Source: Solea solea (lineage: Eukaryota; Chordata; Actinopteri; Pleuronectiformes; Soleidae). Taken from it: 64,000 nt of DNA. The notes under the pieces are model-generated. The model had not been told where the DNA came from, made no database searches, and saw only the letters and a list, made by a program, of their open reading frames with translations. The stretch lies in the NCBI RefSeq assembly GCF_958295425.1, contig NC_081144.1:4699739-4763738 (forward strand), written 5' to 3'. Positions 45,095 through 57,415 of this stretch are shown one piece after another (the stretch's first letter is position 1; each line of letters starts with the position of its first letter). The translations under genes were made by a program, and so were the position numbers.

Positions 45095-45175
45095 CCTAAA
45101 TGTAACCAGTTCTCCCTCATTAGAACCAGGATTTGGTCTCCATGAGGACTAATGGTCCTAAAGAGGTAATGAATA
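45095..45175 (-). repeat. dispersed repeat, GTCCTCATGGAGACC family
   Basis: The reverse complement matches 21953-22016 (AGTCCTCATGGAGACCAAA, CCTGGTTCTAA). A diverged relative is at 2390-2455. Copies lie beside CA/GT runs, as is common for this type of fish repeat. Confidence 0.65.
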
Positions 45176-47057
45176 CAAGTACACACACACACACAATCAT
45201 ACACACAATGCAGTTGGGGGCCCTGGACGGAAGTGCCCAAAGCTAACAGCACAGAACTGACGCATACACTGAAAGGCCTGACCCTGTGAAACCTTTGTCT
45301 GTAGCAAACATGTGCATGTGTGCGACGTATGAACGTATGAATGTATGAACGTATGAGGCCAGACAAAAATTACATATTCAACTGAAGCACAGAAGCTACA
45401 GCAGCACGGAAACTAAACTGCAGCGCTAAATTCTAAAGCTGTGAAGTCTCACGTTATTTTCCTCTGATCAACGCTCTGGAGAAGCTTCCAACACCGAGTG
45501 CTGTTGTTGATATGCACTTATGTTTAAGGGGAGAAAGGGTCAAAAGTCAGGGGTCAGGGGTCAGTGAGGCCTGTGATGGCAAACAGGAAAAACTGAACTT
45601 GACAATGCCTCACAGCTGAGCGTCCAGTGCCATGTGGTGGAGACACAAGACTGTGAAGAAAAATGTAAAAAGAAAGAAAACAACAACGTGTGACTGCGTG
45701 TGTTCTTGAATGGGTAATTTTGTGAGGTTTTAGGGGTTTAATATGTTTAAGATAGAGTAAGGGTTAGGCACTTAGTTGTGATGGCTAAGGTTCAGTTAAG
45801 GGATTTATGGGAAGCATTTTGTCTATGAGTGTCCTCACTATGACTGCTGCACAAACATGTGTGTGTGTGTGTTAGAGGGAGAGGTGCAGTAGTGGGTTAG
45901 GGATGTGACACAATGACCGGTCGAGAGCCTTCGGTGTTGAGTGAGGTGGGGGGTTGTGGCGATGATGAAAGCGGAATGCTGAGCTTGCCGTTTAAACTCC
46001 CTTTTATACATGTTAGAAAGAACACACACAATGCAAAATGCTGGCAGCACTGAGGCAGTTATAGCTGTTTGTGTGTGTGTGTGTGTGTGTGTCATATTCA
46101 AATTACACTGACATCAGAGATAGTGATTTCTAGCAGTTTTATTGTCGTTGAGCTGATCAATCGAAGTTTTACCTTCAATATTAACATAAATACACAACGT
46201 TTATTTTTTTTGTAAGGTTTCTTAAAACGTAATAGTTTTTAACCCTCTGTTTAAGTTGTAGTTCAGGATTTTCGAAATGTGGTTGACACTGTGTGTGTGT
46301 GTGTGTGTGTGTGTCTGCTTTGTGCAAACCAAGCAAGTTTATTCTATGGCACATAAAAAAAACTGATGCCTCCTCATGTCTTCACCATCTTAAGAATATG
46401 TGCATTGCTCTATCTCACCATCAAATTACCTTTATTATAAGTTTGTGATGTTCTTGTCTCCACTCACTCCTCCTGCACAAAATCCCATAGAGAAAGTTAA
46501 CATTTTTAGCTTGTTGGCACATATAGGTGCTGGTCTACTGCTGCCTTGTTTGGCAAATTTGTGTCACTTGGGTCACTTTTGTTCATCCGAACAAAGGATT
46601 CCGACATCAAACTGACAAAATAACACATTTGAATTTACTGATGGAGGCAGCAGCGGATGAACAACTCATGTGTTTCTAATGCTGTAAAATCACTGACTTT
46701 TTCTATGGAGTTTGGTGCAGGAAGGGAGTGGTTTACCAAGAAACACAAATGTCATTTTCTATATCTAACAGCAAGATTCTCGAAGTAGCACAGAACTAAG
46801 AATGTATAGATTTTGTTTGGTGAGTGTTTTGTTCAGTGACTAACATCAGTTTCTTCCCTGAGAATGTAGACGACATGATAGTTCTTCACACAGTTGGTAA
46901 GTACCTCATACAACCACATTTAAAAAGAAACGGAACTATCCCTTTAAATGTTTATTGTCAAAAGTCGGTTCAACCAACTCAAATCACAAAAATAAACAAA
47001 AAAACAACACATTTTATACTATATTAGGACTCTATGTGCGTTGAGGGTGGATTATAT

Positions 47058-47592
47058 GAGGTGCCGTTTGTAAAGTGACTCAAGCTGAAAATAACATTAA
47101 CATTTTGTTACATTTAGCTTCAAACTATGTGGTGAATTTTTTTAACATTCACCACATTGAGACTAATATTTGTTAACTTTTACATAAAATAGTTCATAAA
47201 TATTAAATATTACAGTCTATGAACACAGTCTCAACCATCTGATTTTATTTTTGTACTTCTGGTTACCAACCGTGTGAATTTGCATATTAGCTAAATATTT
47301 TCACCCGGAACATTTATATTTAAGAATTATATTTATATTTAACATTTATATTTAGCATTTAGATTTAACATTTAAGGTTTAACATTTAGGTTTAAATTTA
47401 ATATTTAGATGTAATACTTAACATTTAGGTGTAACGTTTAATATTTAGATTTAACTATTTAATATATGTATAAGTTAAAAAATATTGGTCTGAATGTGGA
47501 AAAAGTTAAGGTGAAAAACAAGTTTTAAACACAGTTTGAAGCTAAATGTTGATGTTATTTTCAGCTTGAGTCACTTTACAAGCAACACCTCA
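47058..47592. mobile_element. foldback MITE with long inverted ends
   Basis: About 60 bp at the left end (from GAGGTGCCGTTTGTAAAGTG, with CTCAAGCTGAAAATAACAT) is the reverse complement of the right end (ATGTTATTTTCAGCTTGAG, then CACTTTACAAGCAACACCTC). The interior is AT-rich with ACATTTAGGTTTAA-like tandem units. No transposase. Confidence 0.85.
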
Positions 47593-49267
47593 AAGTGTTG
47601 ATGCACTGACGGAGGCAAGATAATAGATTTACCGTAACAGCATCGCTAAATAGCACAATACATTAATGGGTGCTTTGTTTTTAGCGAGTGAATGAGTGAC
47701 CTCGTCCTTTAAAAACACATTTTCAAAAAGACGCACAAATAAAGGTTTCATGAAAACAAGTATTGTCTGTGACACACGCACACTCATTTAGTCCATTTTG
47801 AATTACAAAGCTCATTCCCAGTAAGGGTGTAGAGCCATTACAGAGGTATGAAGCTCTATTGTTAGTGAACCGAAGCCCTCACAGAAGAGACGGACACTAA
47901 CATGATGAGAGAGACATCATTGAAAAACCTGTTTAGCATTTCAAAGCATTCACAGACAGAAAATGGTGAACACGAGGGCGGTTTTTTCCAGCGGGATTTT
48001 AAAGGAGTCCTCCCTAATGTATTCTAATGACGTGCAAATATTAAAGTAACAATGCGGAGTCTCACAATATTGGCTGCTCCTAATGACAGACCACTGAGAC
48101 CTCAAAGGTCTCATTCAGCCAACTCAAAATGCAGCCTCCACACTGATTTCTCTCCACATGTGCAGGGAAATTATTCATCTCAAGGATGTTTTTGCTGGAG
48201 TTTCAATGGACTGAAAATTAGCAGTGATCTAATACTCTCTATGAGGGCAGCTGCAGTGTCAGCTGATAATCCCCGTCACTTGATATTCCTATGCCTGTAC
48301 TTACATTAAGTTACATTTATTTTTCCAAAACCGAATGATGCATCAGCCTGGGACATAAGAATGGTTTGATATTCAATAAAAATAGATTTTACAGAGTTCT
48401 GTTGTGTTTTTTTTTTTTTAAGTTTTAAAGTCAGTGAGCTGGTATTAGCTGTGCTGGGAACGTGTTGTGAGGGAAATACAGTCTGTCTGACAGTCTCGTC
48501 TGAATAAAATCTAAAAACAATAAGGAAACGACTGATATTTCCAGCTGGGCTTTCTATAACCTCTCTTGTCCCTGTTCACGTTAAATCAGTGCGTAAATTG
48601 GGTTTCATCTTCCTCTCCAAACAGGAAGTGCAGTCTACAGTATGTAACACATTGACCATGCGTGATTAACTCACTTTAAAACAAACAGAACAGAACTGAC
48701 AGAACTGTCCCTTTAAAAAAAAAAATCGTACCCCCTTAATTGGAAGAAAACATATTATTGATCATATGTGTGAGATGTATGATGCATGGTGTTAAAGCTG
48801 CTGTCATTGATGTAGAATGTTATGTATAGCTCTATATTCTGACAGCTCAGTAACAAACACACTCTCAAGGCCTGGACACAAGAAAGGTTTTCTATCATAT
48901 TTTTATCCACACAGAACCAGAATTTTCCGAGCCCTAAAACACTACTTCTATTATTATTTTTTTTACCATACAACTTTGAGGCTATAGCATCTCCTGCTCT
49001 TGCATTTGCTGTCACCATCTTCATCAATGTCTTCTTCTTGTGTTTGGAGTTTGTGCACAGACCGCTAGATTTATGCTCTTCCAAATCGTTGGTGTACATC
49101 TGTGGCAGGCATAGAGCGCCACATACAGGCCTGGCATATGCACTACAGTGATGATTTTTGGGGTTTCAGGTGTTAAAATAATTCATTTTAGAGCAAAAAA
49201 GACAAAGATTGTATTGGGGAAAGTTCTGTTTCCGTGTGGATAAGGCCTCAGGCTCAGGCTCGAGCAG

Positions 49268-49470
49268 TAAAAGTCTTTGCACACCGGGCACGTGTCGTAA
49301 CTTACATGCACATCAAGCAGGATGTGAAGAAAGGTATAAGAGCAGGCTTCACACACACAAACTCAGCTGCTACTGCTGAGTTTGAGCGAACTTCTTGTAA
49401 TTGTTTTATAGTTTTTTAATATAAAATAATTTGCATGAAAAAAACCATGTCCGGTGTGCAAAGGCCTTAA
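49268..49470. mobile_element. short MITE-like inverted repeat element
   Basis: TCTTTGCACACCGGGCACGT near 49274 and its near reverse complement CATGTCCGGTGTGCAAAGGC near 49447 form the ends of a roughly 200-bp element with no coding capacity. Confidence 0.65.
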
Positions 49471-49605
49471 ATGTAGAGTTTCCACTATCCCACCACACAC
49501 AGAGATGGTCCTTTGTGTCAAAATCACTGACAGCAGCTTTAACTGTTCACTATGCAGACTCACAAAATCACAGAGAGGGTGTGTGTGATTCTATGTTTGT
49601 GTCCT

Positions 49606-49821
49606 CTAGTTGTTGTCTTGTTTGTTGGCCTGTTTGGCTCTCATGGCGTTCTGCGTGACCGTGGACAGCGACGATCCCGTCATACTGGCCGTCTCCACGA
49701 TCTCGATGTCCTTGCAGGTCAGACACGCCACCAGCTTCTGGCGAGAGGCGCTGCGTGCGAAGAAGAACTCGTGGGACACTCCGGCCAGGACACCACCAAG
49801 CACGGGTCCAATCCAAAAGAC
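49606..49821 (-). CDS. divergent aquaporin exon 6
   Basis: 71 codons and stop. Helix 6 ([19 protein letters not shown]) is followed by a cytoplasmic tail with [19 protein letters not shown] and a Lys/Asn/Gln-rich end. Confidence 0.94.
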   Translation of the reverse strand, partial: VFWIGPVLGGVLAGVSHEFFFARSASRQKLVACLTCKDIEIVETASMTGSSLSTVTQNAMRAKQANKQDNN

Positions 49822-52800
49822 CTGCAAATGAAAAACAAGATTGTAATGACATAATATAAGAGATGTGCACAGACAAAGAGCCGTAGTGTAACAATCATTA
49901 GCTTTGTTTTTATATGAAAGTTTTACCCCATTATTTAAAAGTCTTCTCCCAAAATACCAGGAATGTACAGTAATTCATGGGGTGAGCTGCTGAAGCCTTT
50001 GTTTATGTATTATTTTGTCTATAAAGCATGTACGTTAAAAACAAACAAACTCCAGGTTAAAAAAAAACTTCAGTTATTACTTGCCTTAGTCCAGTGTACT
50101 CAAAAGACTTTATTTATTATTTAATAACCACATCTGCGTTATTGCTATGTCTGTAGTTATAACATAAGCATTGACTAAACTAAAAACAACAGCACTGAAC
50201 AGGTGAATAATCATTATTATTATCACGGAGAGGCGGAAGCATTCAGAGACTTCTCTCCCTCACCCAGTGGTTTTCCCAAAATCCAGTGATGATGGCAGGA
50301 CCCAGAGCACGTGCAGGATTCATACACGCGCCAGAGAAGCGGCCCTGATAGAACAAAACAACACATACTCAGTCAGACTTATCATCAGGGAGTCACCTGA
50401 GTGGTGGTGTGTGGTTTTATGTAGATCCACCCCAAACGTCAAATTATTAACCTATTAACCTGGAATATTGGATCCTAAATAACGTTCCATCAGAATCATC
50501 CATGATGTCAGTTTTTATGAACACACACCAATCCATTATTCTTGCCTGGTCACATGCAGACAGTGTTTTCAGAAAGAGAGGAGGGCCACGGTCTAAAGGG
50601 GACAATTCAATGTAAAGATTTTTAGAATATGTACTTTGGTATTTCAGTCTGTGGTGTAAAATTATGGATCAAGCAAAAATGTGGGATTAAAACCAAGCTG
50701 AAACATAATCCAGTTTGAAAGGAAATATAAGAAGGTAGAGGAAGAAGAAGAAGAAGAAGGTACAAGAATATGGATAGGTGAACATTTCTTTTTTATTAAT
50801 GTGTATATGTAAACTTAGGTATGTTGCTGTTGAGCTGTGAATAGTCCTGTCTGTGTGTAACATGTTATTAACCTAATATAGTTAATATATCAGCTGTGAA
50901 TATCCTTCTACACTTAATAATATAATATATATAACATAATATAATATAATATAATATAATATAATATAATATAATATAATATAATATAATATAATATAAT
51001 ATAATGTAGATAGGGGTCCAAGAGAGAGAGAGAATATATTACAAAGTTTAGCAAATAGGAATAATTAAGTTCTTACTTCTTCCTAATCCCTTTCAAGTGT
51101 CGCAAACATGTAATATTGACATCTTTTGTCTTTGTCTTTTGTATGCATTATATGTTAATAATTAAATAACGATGAATGAACAGTAGATCTGCTTCATGCA
51201 AGAATGTTGTGTTGAGTTCTGTGTGTTTTACAGAACGTAATGGTGGACTAAAGCTCGTCTTACCCCTAATAACACTGAAGCAGTGTGAGCTAATCCGATG
51301 GCTAAGTTTCCTGGCTCTGTGCACTCCCTTCGTCGTTGGTCTTCCACTGAGAATATGGTGAACACCATCTGGAAAGCGCACAGAACCTCGATGCCCAGAG
51401 CCTGGGCTGCATTCGACTCTATGGGCACCTGGTAGTGAGGAGGATGAGGAGGAGGAGGAGGAGGAGGGAAAGTCAGGTTTGAAAATGTACCAGTGCCTTT
51501 TTAAAACCACACTAAACTCACTCAATGTGACATAGTGTAACAACATGACGAGAACTGACCCTGTTGACAAAGTGGTCTGCAGTAGTTTTCAGCGGCAGGG
51601 CCAGGTAAAGAGCCCCGGCTGCTAAAGAGGAACCTAAACACTGCACAGCGACGTAAAAAAGGGCCTTGAGGAGATCCACCTTCCGAGTGGCCAACAGAGA
51701 CAGAGTCACTGTGGGGTTCACCTGAGCACAAACACACAAAACAATACATTCATCTGAACACAACAAGCAGAGCAACTCTGGAGAATTGCTAATCACATTT
51801 CTTAGGATTTGAACAGTTATAAGATTGTTTCTATTCATCACTGTACCCCAGACTTGTTACTCTGTTACTTCATAACATTACTGTAACATCACATTTCTAA
51901 TCTTAAGTGTCAGATGTCTGAGTTGTATTTACTTACAATAAAGAAAAAACCTTTACAATTTATAAAAAATTCAGGTGAGGTCAAACATGAAATGTTTTCT
52001 GTCTTTTGTTAAGGGGCTAAAATCAGATTTTGTGTCCTTGGTAACGAGATATGTTTTAGAGATATTTAGAGATAATTTCAATGAAGATGAGAGTCCACGT
52101 CTCATCATCAATCAGGGGTGTCAAACATATGGCCTGTGGGCCAGGAACCGGCCCACCAGAGGGTCCAATCCGGCCCGCAGGATGGATTTGTGAAAATTTA
52201 ATGTCAATTACTATACTTTATTTTTCAGTTCCAGATACATGTGACTAAATGTGTGTGCCTTTATAGAGCCACTGTGATCTGTAGGTTGTAATGCACATGT
52301 GTAAATGGTACATTTAGGCATAATATTTCTGAAATTGCACTTATTTTTCTCAAGAAATGTCATGTTTTTTAAAAGATACGTCACTGAATGTAAAACAAAG
52401 GGAAAACATTCAGAGTTCTTGTTGTTCATAGGTTATTATGCTATTATTATACTATTCCGGCCCACTTGCGATCAAATTATGCCGGATGTGGCCCCTGAAC
52501 TATAATGAGTTTGAGTAAAACATGCCAATTGTAACCTTTATCACTACGGGCTTAATTGTGTTAGTCATCTTTTTCTCGTGGCTTCACATGGGTTTAAGAA
52601 TCCCAGTAGTGTTTAATTTTACTGTGAAAGAACCACATTGACTAAACCTGAGCTACTACTGTTCTCTCCTCTCATAAATGTTGTATCACTGACCAAGAGT
52701 TTCTATCCATCGTCAGACAAAATAAACAAAATGTAAAAATCAAAGTGTGCTTTGTAGGTTGTTCACCTGTGCTCCACTTATTTCTCCAAAACAGTGTCCC

Positions 52801-53442
52801 AGTGCAACAATCACCACCCCCACGGCCACAGCTGGGTACATGGTTCCCACGGGGGCCCCTCCAGGGCCTGGCATAGAGGAACCCAGCACGGTACTCACTA
52901 ACACCAGGGTGCCGAGCAGCTCTGCCAGCACGGCTCGCCAGAACTGCCGACTCCGTAACTTGTCAGGGAAAAAAAGGGACACAAACAAATTAGCCTATAT
53001 TAAGTCTGTGTGTGTGTGTGTGTGTTTTAAATGATTAAATCTATAAATACACTATATCACTGGGCTTTTTAAATGATATTATAGTCACCATATATATGTA
53101 ATATGTTATATTATATGTTTATCCATGTAGTAAGATGCAATAAAAGATTAAAATGTGCTATAAAACTCTCAAGGATAACACATTTAGAAATCAATTCTAT
53201 GTATTTCAACACAAATCGTCTTATTCTATCATCAACAGGAATTATTTACTAAGAAACCTAGTAAATAATAATAAAGTTCTTATTTTTCTTCAAAAACATA
53301 ACTCAAAAAATGCTTCCTGGCAAAAGTGATGGTGAAATGATCAAATAAATGATTTAAAATTTGATTTAGTCACTCAAGAAAACAGGTCACACGTATGGAA
53401 ATACTGAGAGTTAAATAAGTTTCTTACCTCACGCCACGTCAT
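49606..53442 (-). CDS. divergent classical-type aquaporin, whole gene
   Basis: Six coding exons (53442-53428, 52958-52767, 51721-51560, 51428-51264, 50344-50264, 49821-49606) join in phase 0 throughout and encode 276 aa. It is a six-helix water-channel-fold membrane protein. The first pore motif is NPT (residues 71-73) instead of NPA; the second is a normal NPAR (187-190). Aligned to AQP1, the selectivity filter reads V51/V175/A184/R190 instead of Phe/His/Cys/Arg. The last three exons have classical AQP sizes (165, 81 nt, then terminal). Position beside mip and the sequence type suggest a non-mammalian paralog such as aqp14, but I cannot confirm the name. The frame is intact, so it is probably functional; the substrate is unknown. 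Confidence 0.93.
50264..50344 (-). CDS. divergent aquaporin exon 5 (second NPA)
   Basis: 27 codons, [18 protein letters not shown] to FWENHW, the same length as mip exon 3. Confidence 0.95.
50937..51004. repeat. (ATAAT)n pentanucleotide repeat
   Basis: About 13 head-to-tail copies of ATAAT in the intron between exons 4 and 5 of the divergent aquaporin. The rest of that intron (50345-51263) shows nothing else. Confidence 0.93.
51264..51428 (-). CDS. divergent aquaporin exon 4
   Basis: 55 codons ([19 protein letters not shown] to TASVLLG), the same length as mip exon 2, covering helices 4-5. Confidence 0.93.
51560..51721 (-). CDS. divergent aquaporin exon 3 (NPT motif)
   Basis: 54 codons starting [18 protein letters not shown], covering half-helix B and helix 3. 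The donor is GTCAGT, a weaker but acceptable site, in phase with exon 4. Confidence 0.92.
52113..52522. mobile_element. hAT-like non-autonomous element
   Basis: The left end CAGGGGTGTCAAACATATGG, followed by CCGGCCC-type sequence, and the right end with CCGGATGTGGCCCCTGAAC and ATGAGTTTGAG are inverted and match the common vertebrate hAT MITE terminus. It lies in the intron between aquaporin exons 2 and 3. No transposase. Confidence 0.7.
52767..52958 (-). CDS. divergent aquaporin exon 2
   Basis: 64 codons, [20 protein letters not shown] through FGEISGAQ, covering helices 1-2. The donor falls directly before the codons for the first pore motif. Confidence 0.93.
53428..53442 (-). CDS. divergent aquaporin exon 1 (5 codons)
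   Basis: MTWRE followed by a strong GTAAGA donor, in phase with LRSRQFWRA of the next exon. This gives the usual short aquaporin N-terminus. The upstream frame has no closer in-frame ATG. Confidence 0.75.
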
Positions 53443-55367
53443 CTCAGTCTCAGTGCGTAAATATCTTTTTCTGTCTGTATCTCCGTCTGGCAGTCGTCTT
53501 CCTGTGTGCAGCTGTCGGGGTCTGAGGGCTTCAGGGTCTCTGCTACATCCCTCATTAACTTGTAGAGACTGAGAGGTCCTTTGATGAGAGCAGCCTCCTC
53601 CTCCTCCTCCTCCTCCCCGTCCGTCTCTCTCCTCTCACCTCACCCTCTCCGCAGCAGCTCCTGTCAAGTCTTCCTGCACATAAACTTTAGCCTCTTCCAC
53701 GCTCTTAAAAAAAATACTTCTTCCAACATTGCACCTATGTGCACGGCTCCACCCTCCCTCCAAATTGTCCTCCAACAGTTTTCTGCCGACCTTGAGCAAT
53801 TTGAATCCGTCCTCCGCAAAAAGACGAAAAGCAGCCTCTCACTTATTGTCAAACTGAAGTGATTGTGGCCACTTAAGGGAGCTCCAATACAAAGCTGGCT
53901 TAAAAGAAACTGCAGTGAACGACCAAAGTGATACAATCACTTCAGGGAAATGACTGAAGCAAGTCGATCACAGTTAAAAGCACAAGGTCATTTACTGTAC
54001 CGTTGTAAGTTAAATGTCATTTTCTGGCATTTGTAAGCTGACAAATGGATCTGTCAGCGCAGCCATCAAACACACTCACATTACAACCTGTAAAATCTGT
54101 GGCAGAACACAATGATCCAAGGGAGGTCATTGATTTGCAGCTCAGGCCAATTACAAAACACACAATCAGTGCATTACGCGACAAACAGAGGTCGATAAAG
54201 GACAGTACGCTTGATAAAAATGTACTTAAACCAAGGTTTGTAAGATTTTGTTTTGCATCACCCTTTTACAGATGAATCTGGTGATATTATCAATCTTTTT
54301 CTCTTCTGTTATTAAGTATTTAAAGGTAGAGTATGCAGGACGTTGTGGCATGACTGATTGTAGGAGCCATTCTGTGTTTGTTTACAACAGTTTGTGGTGC
54401 TGGTGCACTGGGGAGTAGCCGAGTCTGCGTGAGTTTTTACTACGCCATACTAAGCATGTTCACAAATACAAATACATGCACTGCCAGTTTATCCACTTTG
54501 AAGCAGATAAACAGAGAAATCACAGCCACGTTTGCAGAGACATGCATTCACTGAAGCGCGTTCAAACATCCTCACAGCTGAACCTGTAGCATGAAGGGAA
54601 GAGTTGAACAGTGAGATCACTTGGACCTGTTAGCGTAACTGGAATGAGGTCCTGACCCCCTAAAAGTGGGTCTAAAAAGTGCAGAATAAGCGTTGCAGTT
54701 TCCAGCCTCGGGCCAAGGCTCGGACCACGTGTCACTGGTGGGCACGTGACAGAAAAAAAGAATGAAGATATTTCTTGATTCAGGGGAAACTGAGGTTGGG
54801 AAGCACAGTTTTTCAAAAATACAAAGCTAAATGCAAAACAGTGAAGTATTCCTTTAGGCTTTTCTCTGAACTTGGTAGAGCAGCCTTCTCCTATGTGCTT
54901 CTCCTTGGTCATAGAATAACCTTCAAACCACATTAAATCTTAATAACCATCTCCCTGAGAAACACTGATGTCACTGAAAAGTGCAACTGCTATTCATAAG
55001 CAAGAGTTGGTTTTGTAAATTGGTTGTCCTTAATCAGTTTTAATAAAGATGGGCACCTATCACCCATGACTCATCATCATTATATTTAAGAGATCAGGGC
55101 AACAAGAACAGACCACGTAGCTTTGAAAGGATGCATCAACTAAATATGAAATAAATGTCCTTCAGTCCCCGAACGCTCCGTCTCAGGGAGATAAATTGAT
55201 CAAAGGTGACTTTTCTGTCTTTGTGATAAACACACACACAGTTTAAGTATAAAAAGTAAAATATCAGAGGGTGAAGAAGAAGACAACAGAACTCCTGCCT
55301 GCTGTGTTTTCATGACACTCTGCCCAAAGTGCTGTTACATGATGCGTCGTCCCAGCCTCCGCAAAAA

Positions 55368-55519
55368 CTACTTGTGAGGTACCGCTCTCATCACCATGGG
55401 TACAAACTCTTTCATGATGCTGTTGCCATAGAGCCTATTGTGATGCTGCATCTGTGCACGCGTCCCATTTTCACTGTGTGATATCAAAGCACAGACATTG
55501 TGCCGGGGACAGAATTCCA
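55368..55519 (-). other. unassigned exon-like open segment
   Basis: A pyrimidine-rich acceptor-like site (TTTTACCTCGCACAG) precedes 152 nt that read EFCPRHNVCALISHSENG through IMKEFVPMVMRAVPHK to a TAG stop. I recognise no family. It may be a terminal exon of an unknown gene or chance. Confidence 0.2.
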
Positions 55520-56973
55520 CTGTGCGAGGTAAAACCAGAGAAGACGAGTTTCTCAGCAGCGCTAGAACAAGTTACAACTGTATTTGTTTTCTTTTAAATG
55601 TGTTGCTATTTTATTTATATTTAACACAATAAGCCGAGCTTTGACAGCTGGCCTCGTCTTTTATTTTTTTTTAGTGATGTTTGTTTGTTCAGACTGGATC
55701 TGCGGGGGCCCCGACGCTGGCAGAGCAGGTCCAGAATGAACCGGTTGTTTGGGGCGGGGCCGGGAGGGTGTGTACCCATTATACCGCGGATTACATCCCC
55801 TCCTCTTCTCCATGGCAACTGTGCAACTGTTATCCCTGCTTTTGTAGGGCTAAGCCCAACTGTGTGGACCGAGACTGGCAGAGGAGGAGGAGGGGTGGGG
55901 GGGGACGAGCTGGAACCCGCTGGTGTGAGGAGTTTTTAGCCCCCTCCATTCAGAGTGCTGACACCGACACTATTTCACACATACACGCTCATCTACGCAC
56001 ACTCACACAAAGTGCCAGCTAAGGGCTTTGCCAGTGACATAAAGGGCAAAGAGAGGCGAGCACCAGGAGACACAGGGCACACTTTTTTTCATACATTTTG
56101 AGCACATATTTACATTGCGGTTGTTGTGTAGATGTAGCTGCAGGACAGTGAGAGTGTGCATGTGGTTGCAAACTTGAGTTTGTCCCACTGTAGAGCAGCT
56201 GGGAGTGATGGCAGCATCCAGCAGCATGTGCCACAGACAGGACTCTCCAGGGAGCCGTAGAGGCCCTTCCAAACACTTCACCAGATCTCCCTCTTCTCCC
56301 TTAAACGTGACATACTGCAGCACCATAAACACAATAGGTACAGTAGAGAAGTGTGTGACAATTATACACACAAATGAAAAAGCTTTAAAATAAAATATTT
56401 GGTTCATGCAGCCTTAAAATAAACCTTTTATATGTATCTAAGGCAAAAAAAACTAAACAAAACACGTTGCTTTGTTGAGGTCACATCTCACACTGCCTTG
56501 TTTCTACAGCAACCGTAGTTCCCGGACACCCCGGGAAAAGGTGTGTGTGTGTGGGGGGGGCTGGCTGAGAGGAGGAGTCCTCTGTTATAATCTGAAGTCT
56601 CACCATGAAATATCACTAATTCAGTCAGATTTTTCCCCCTTTGACATAGTAATGCACTGTGGTGCAGCAATTCTTACCCAATCGGTCAAATACTTAAAGG
56701 GTTTTTAAATGTTGTGCAAATGACTTTGCTTCAAATGAAGCTTGAAGTCAAGCTTGGTTTTTTTCTAACTTTAAGATTACACAATATACTATAAATATCC
56801 AGGTATTTGAAGTGATGGCTCACTCACTCTCACACAACTGGCTTTGTATTTTGGACAGTTATGCTGCAGGGTAAGACGACTTCCTCTTGCCACCTGTGGG
56901 TGTTTTTTTTTTTTTTTTTATATAAAGTGATTATTGGCCTGCTTCCATGTTACCCTTTTTACTCATACAAATA

Positions 56974-57258
56974 TATACATGTATATACACACACACACAC
57001 ATAACACACACACACACATACATATATACACATACTTATATATATATATATATATACATATATACAGTATATATATATATATATATATACACACACATAC
57101 ATACACATATATACATATATATACATATATACACACATACATACATACACATATATATACACACATATACATATATGTATATGTATATATACATATACAT
57201 ATATACATATACATGTATATGTACATATATATACACATATACATACACAGTATATGTG
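56974..57258. repeat. (CA/TA)n alternating purine-pyrimidine tract
   Basis: Nearly 285 bp of alternating CACA, TATA, TACA and GTAT dinucleotides. Open frames through it (Tyr/Ile/Thr/His repeats) are artefacts of the repeat. Confidence 0.95.
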
Positions 57259-57415
57259 TATGTATCCCAGCATGCAGTGATCAAGAGTTCACTTTAACAA
57301 AATTAATAGAAGCCACCAAGGGCTTGATCAAACTGGGGCACATGAAGGAAACCCAAAACTAAAGATCATTATGAAGAGGAAGCAAAGATGGGAGCAAATA
57401 CCCTCTACTAGGTGT

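Larger units (their letters stand above)
44701..49605. other. intergenic between mip and the second aquaporin
   Basis: No coding exon is recognised. Visible items are a dispersed repeat at 45095-45175 with an adjacent CA run, GT runs near 46070-46092 and 46290-46313, a foldback element at 47058-47592 and a small element at 49268-49470. The 3'UTR of the downstream-facing aquaporin must occupy the right end, but I could not fix its poly(A) site. Confidence 0.6.
53443..57415. other. intergenic between the second aquaporin and baz2a
   Basis: It contains the aquaporin 5' flank with no clear TATA box, a GC-richer stretch at 55300-55960, two unassigned exon-like segments on the minus strand (55368-55519, about 56186-56318) and a long alternating purine-pyrimidine microsatellite (56974-57258). 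No established gene is recognised. Confidence 0.55.

Noticed and set aside
49606..53442. Second aquaporin as a pseudogene because of the NPT motif
   Set aside because: All six exons keep frame, splice sites and the second NPA; no stop or frameshift is seen.
56934..57362. 142-codon Tyr/Ile/His/Thr-repeat open frame and its opposite-strand partners
   Set aside because: Pure translation of a CA/TA microsatellite.
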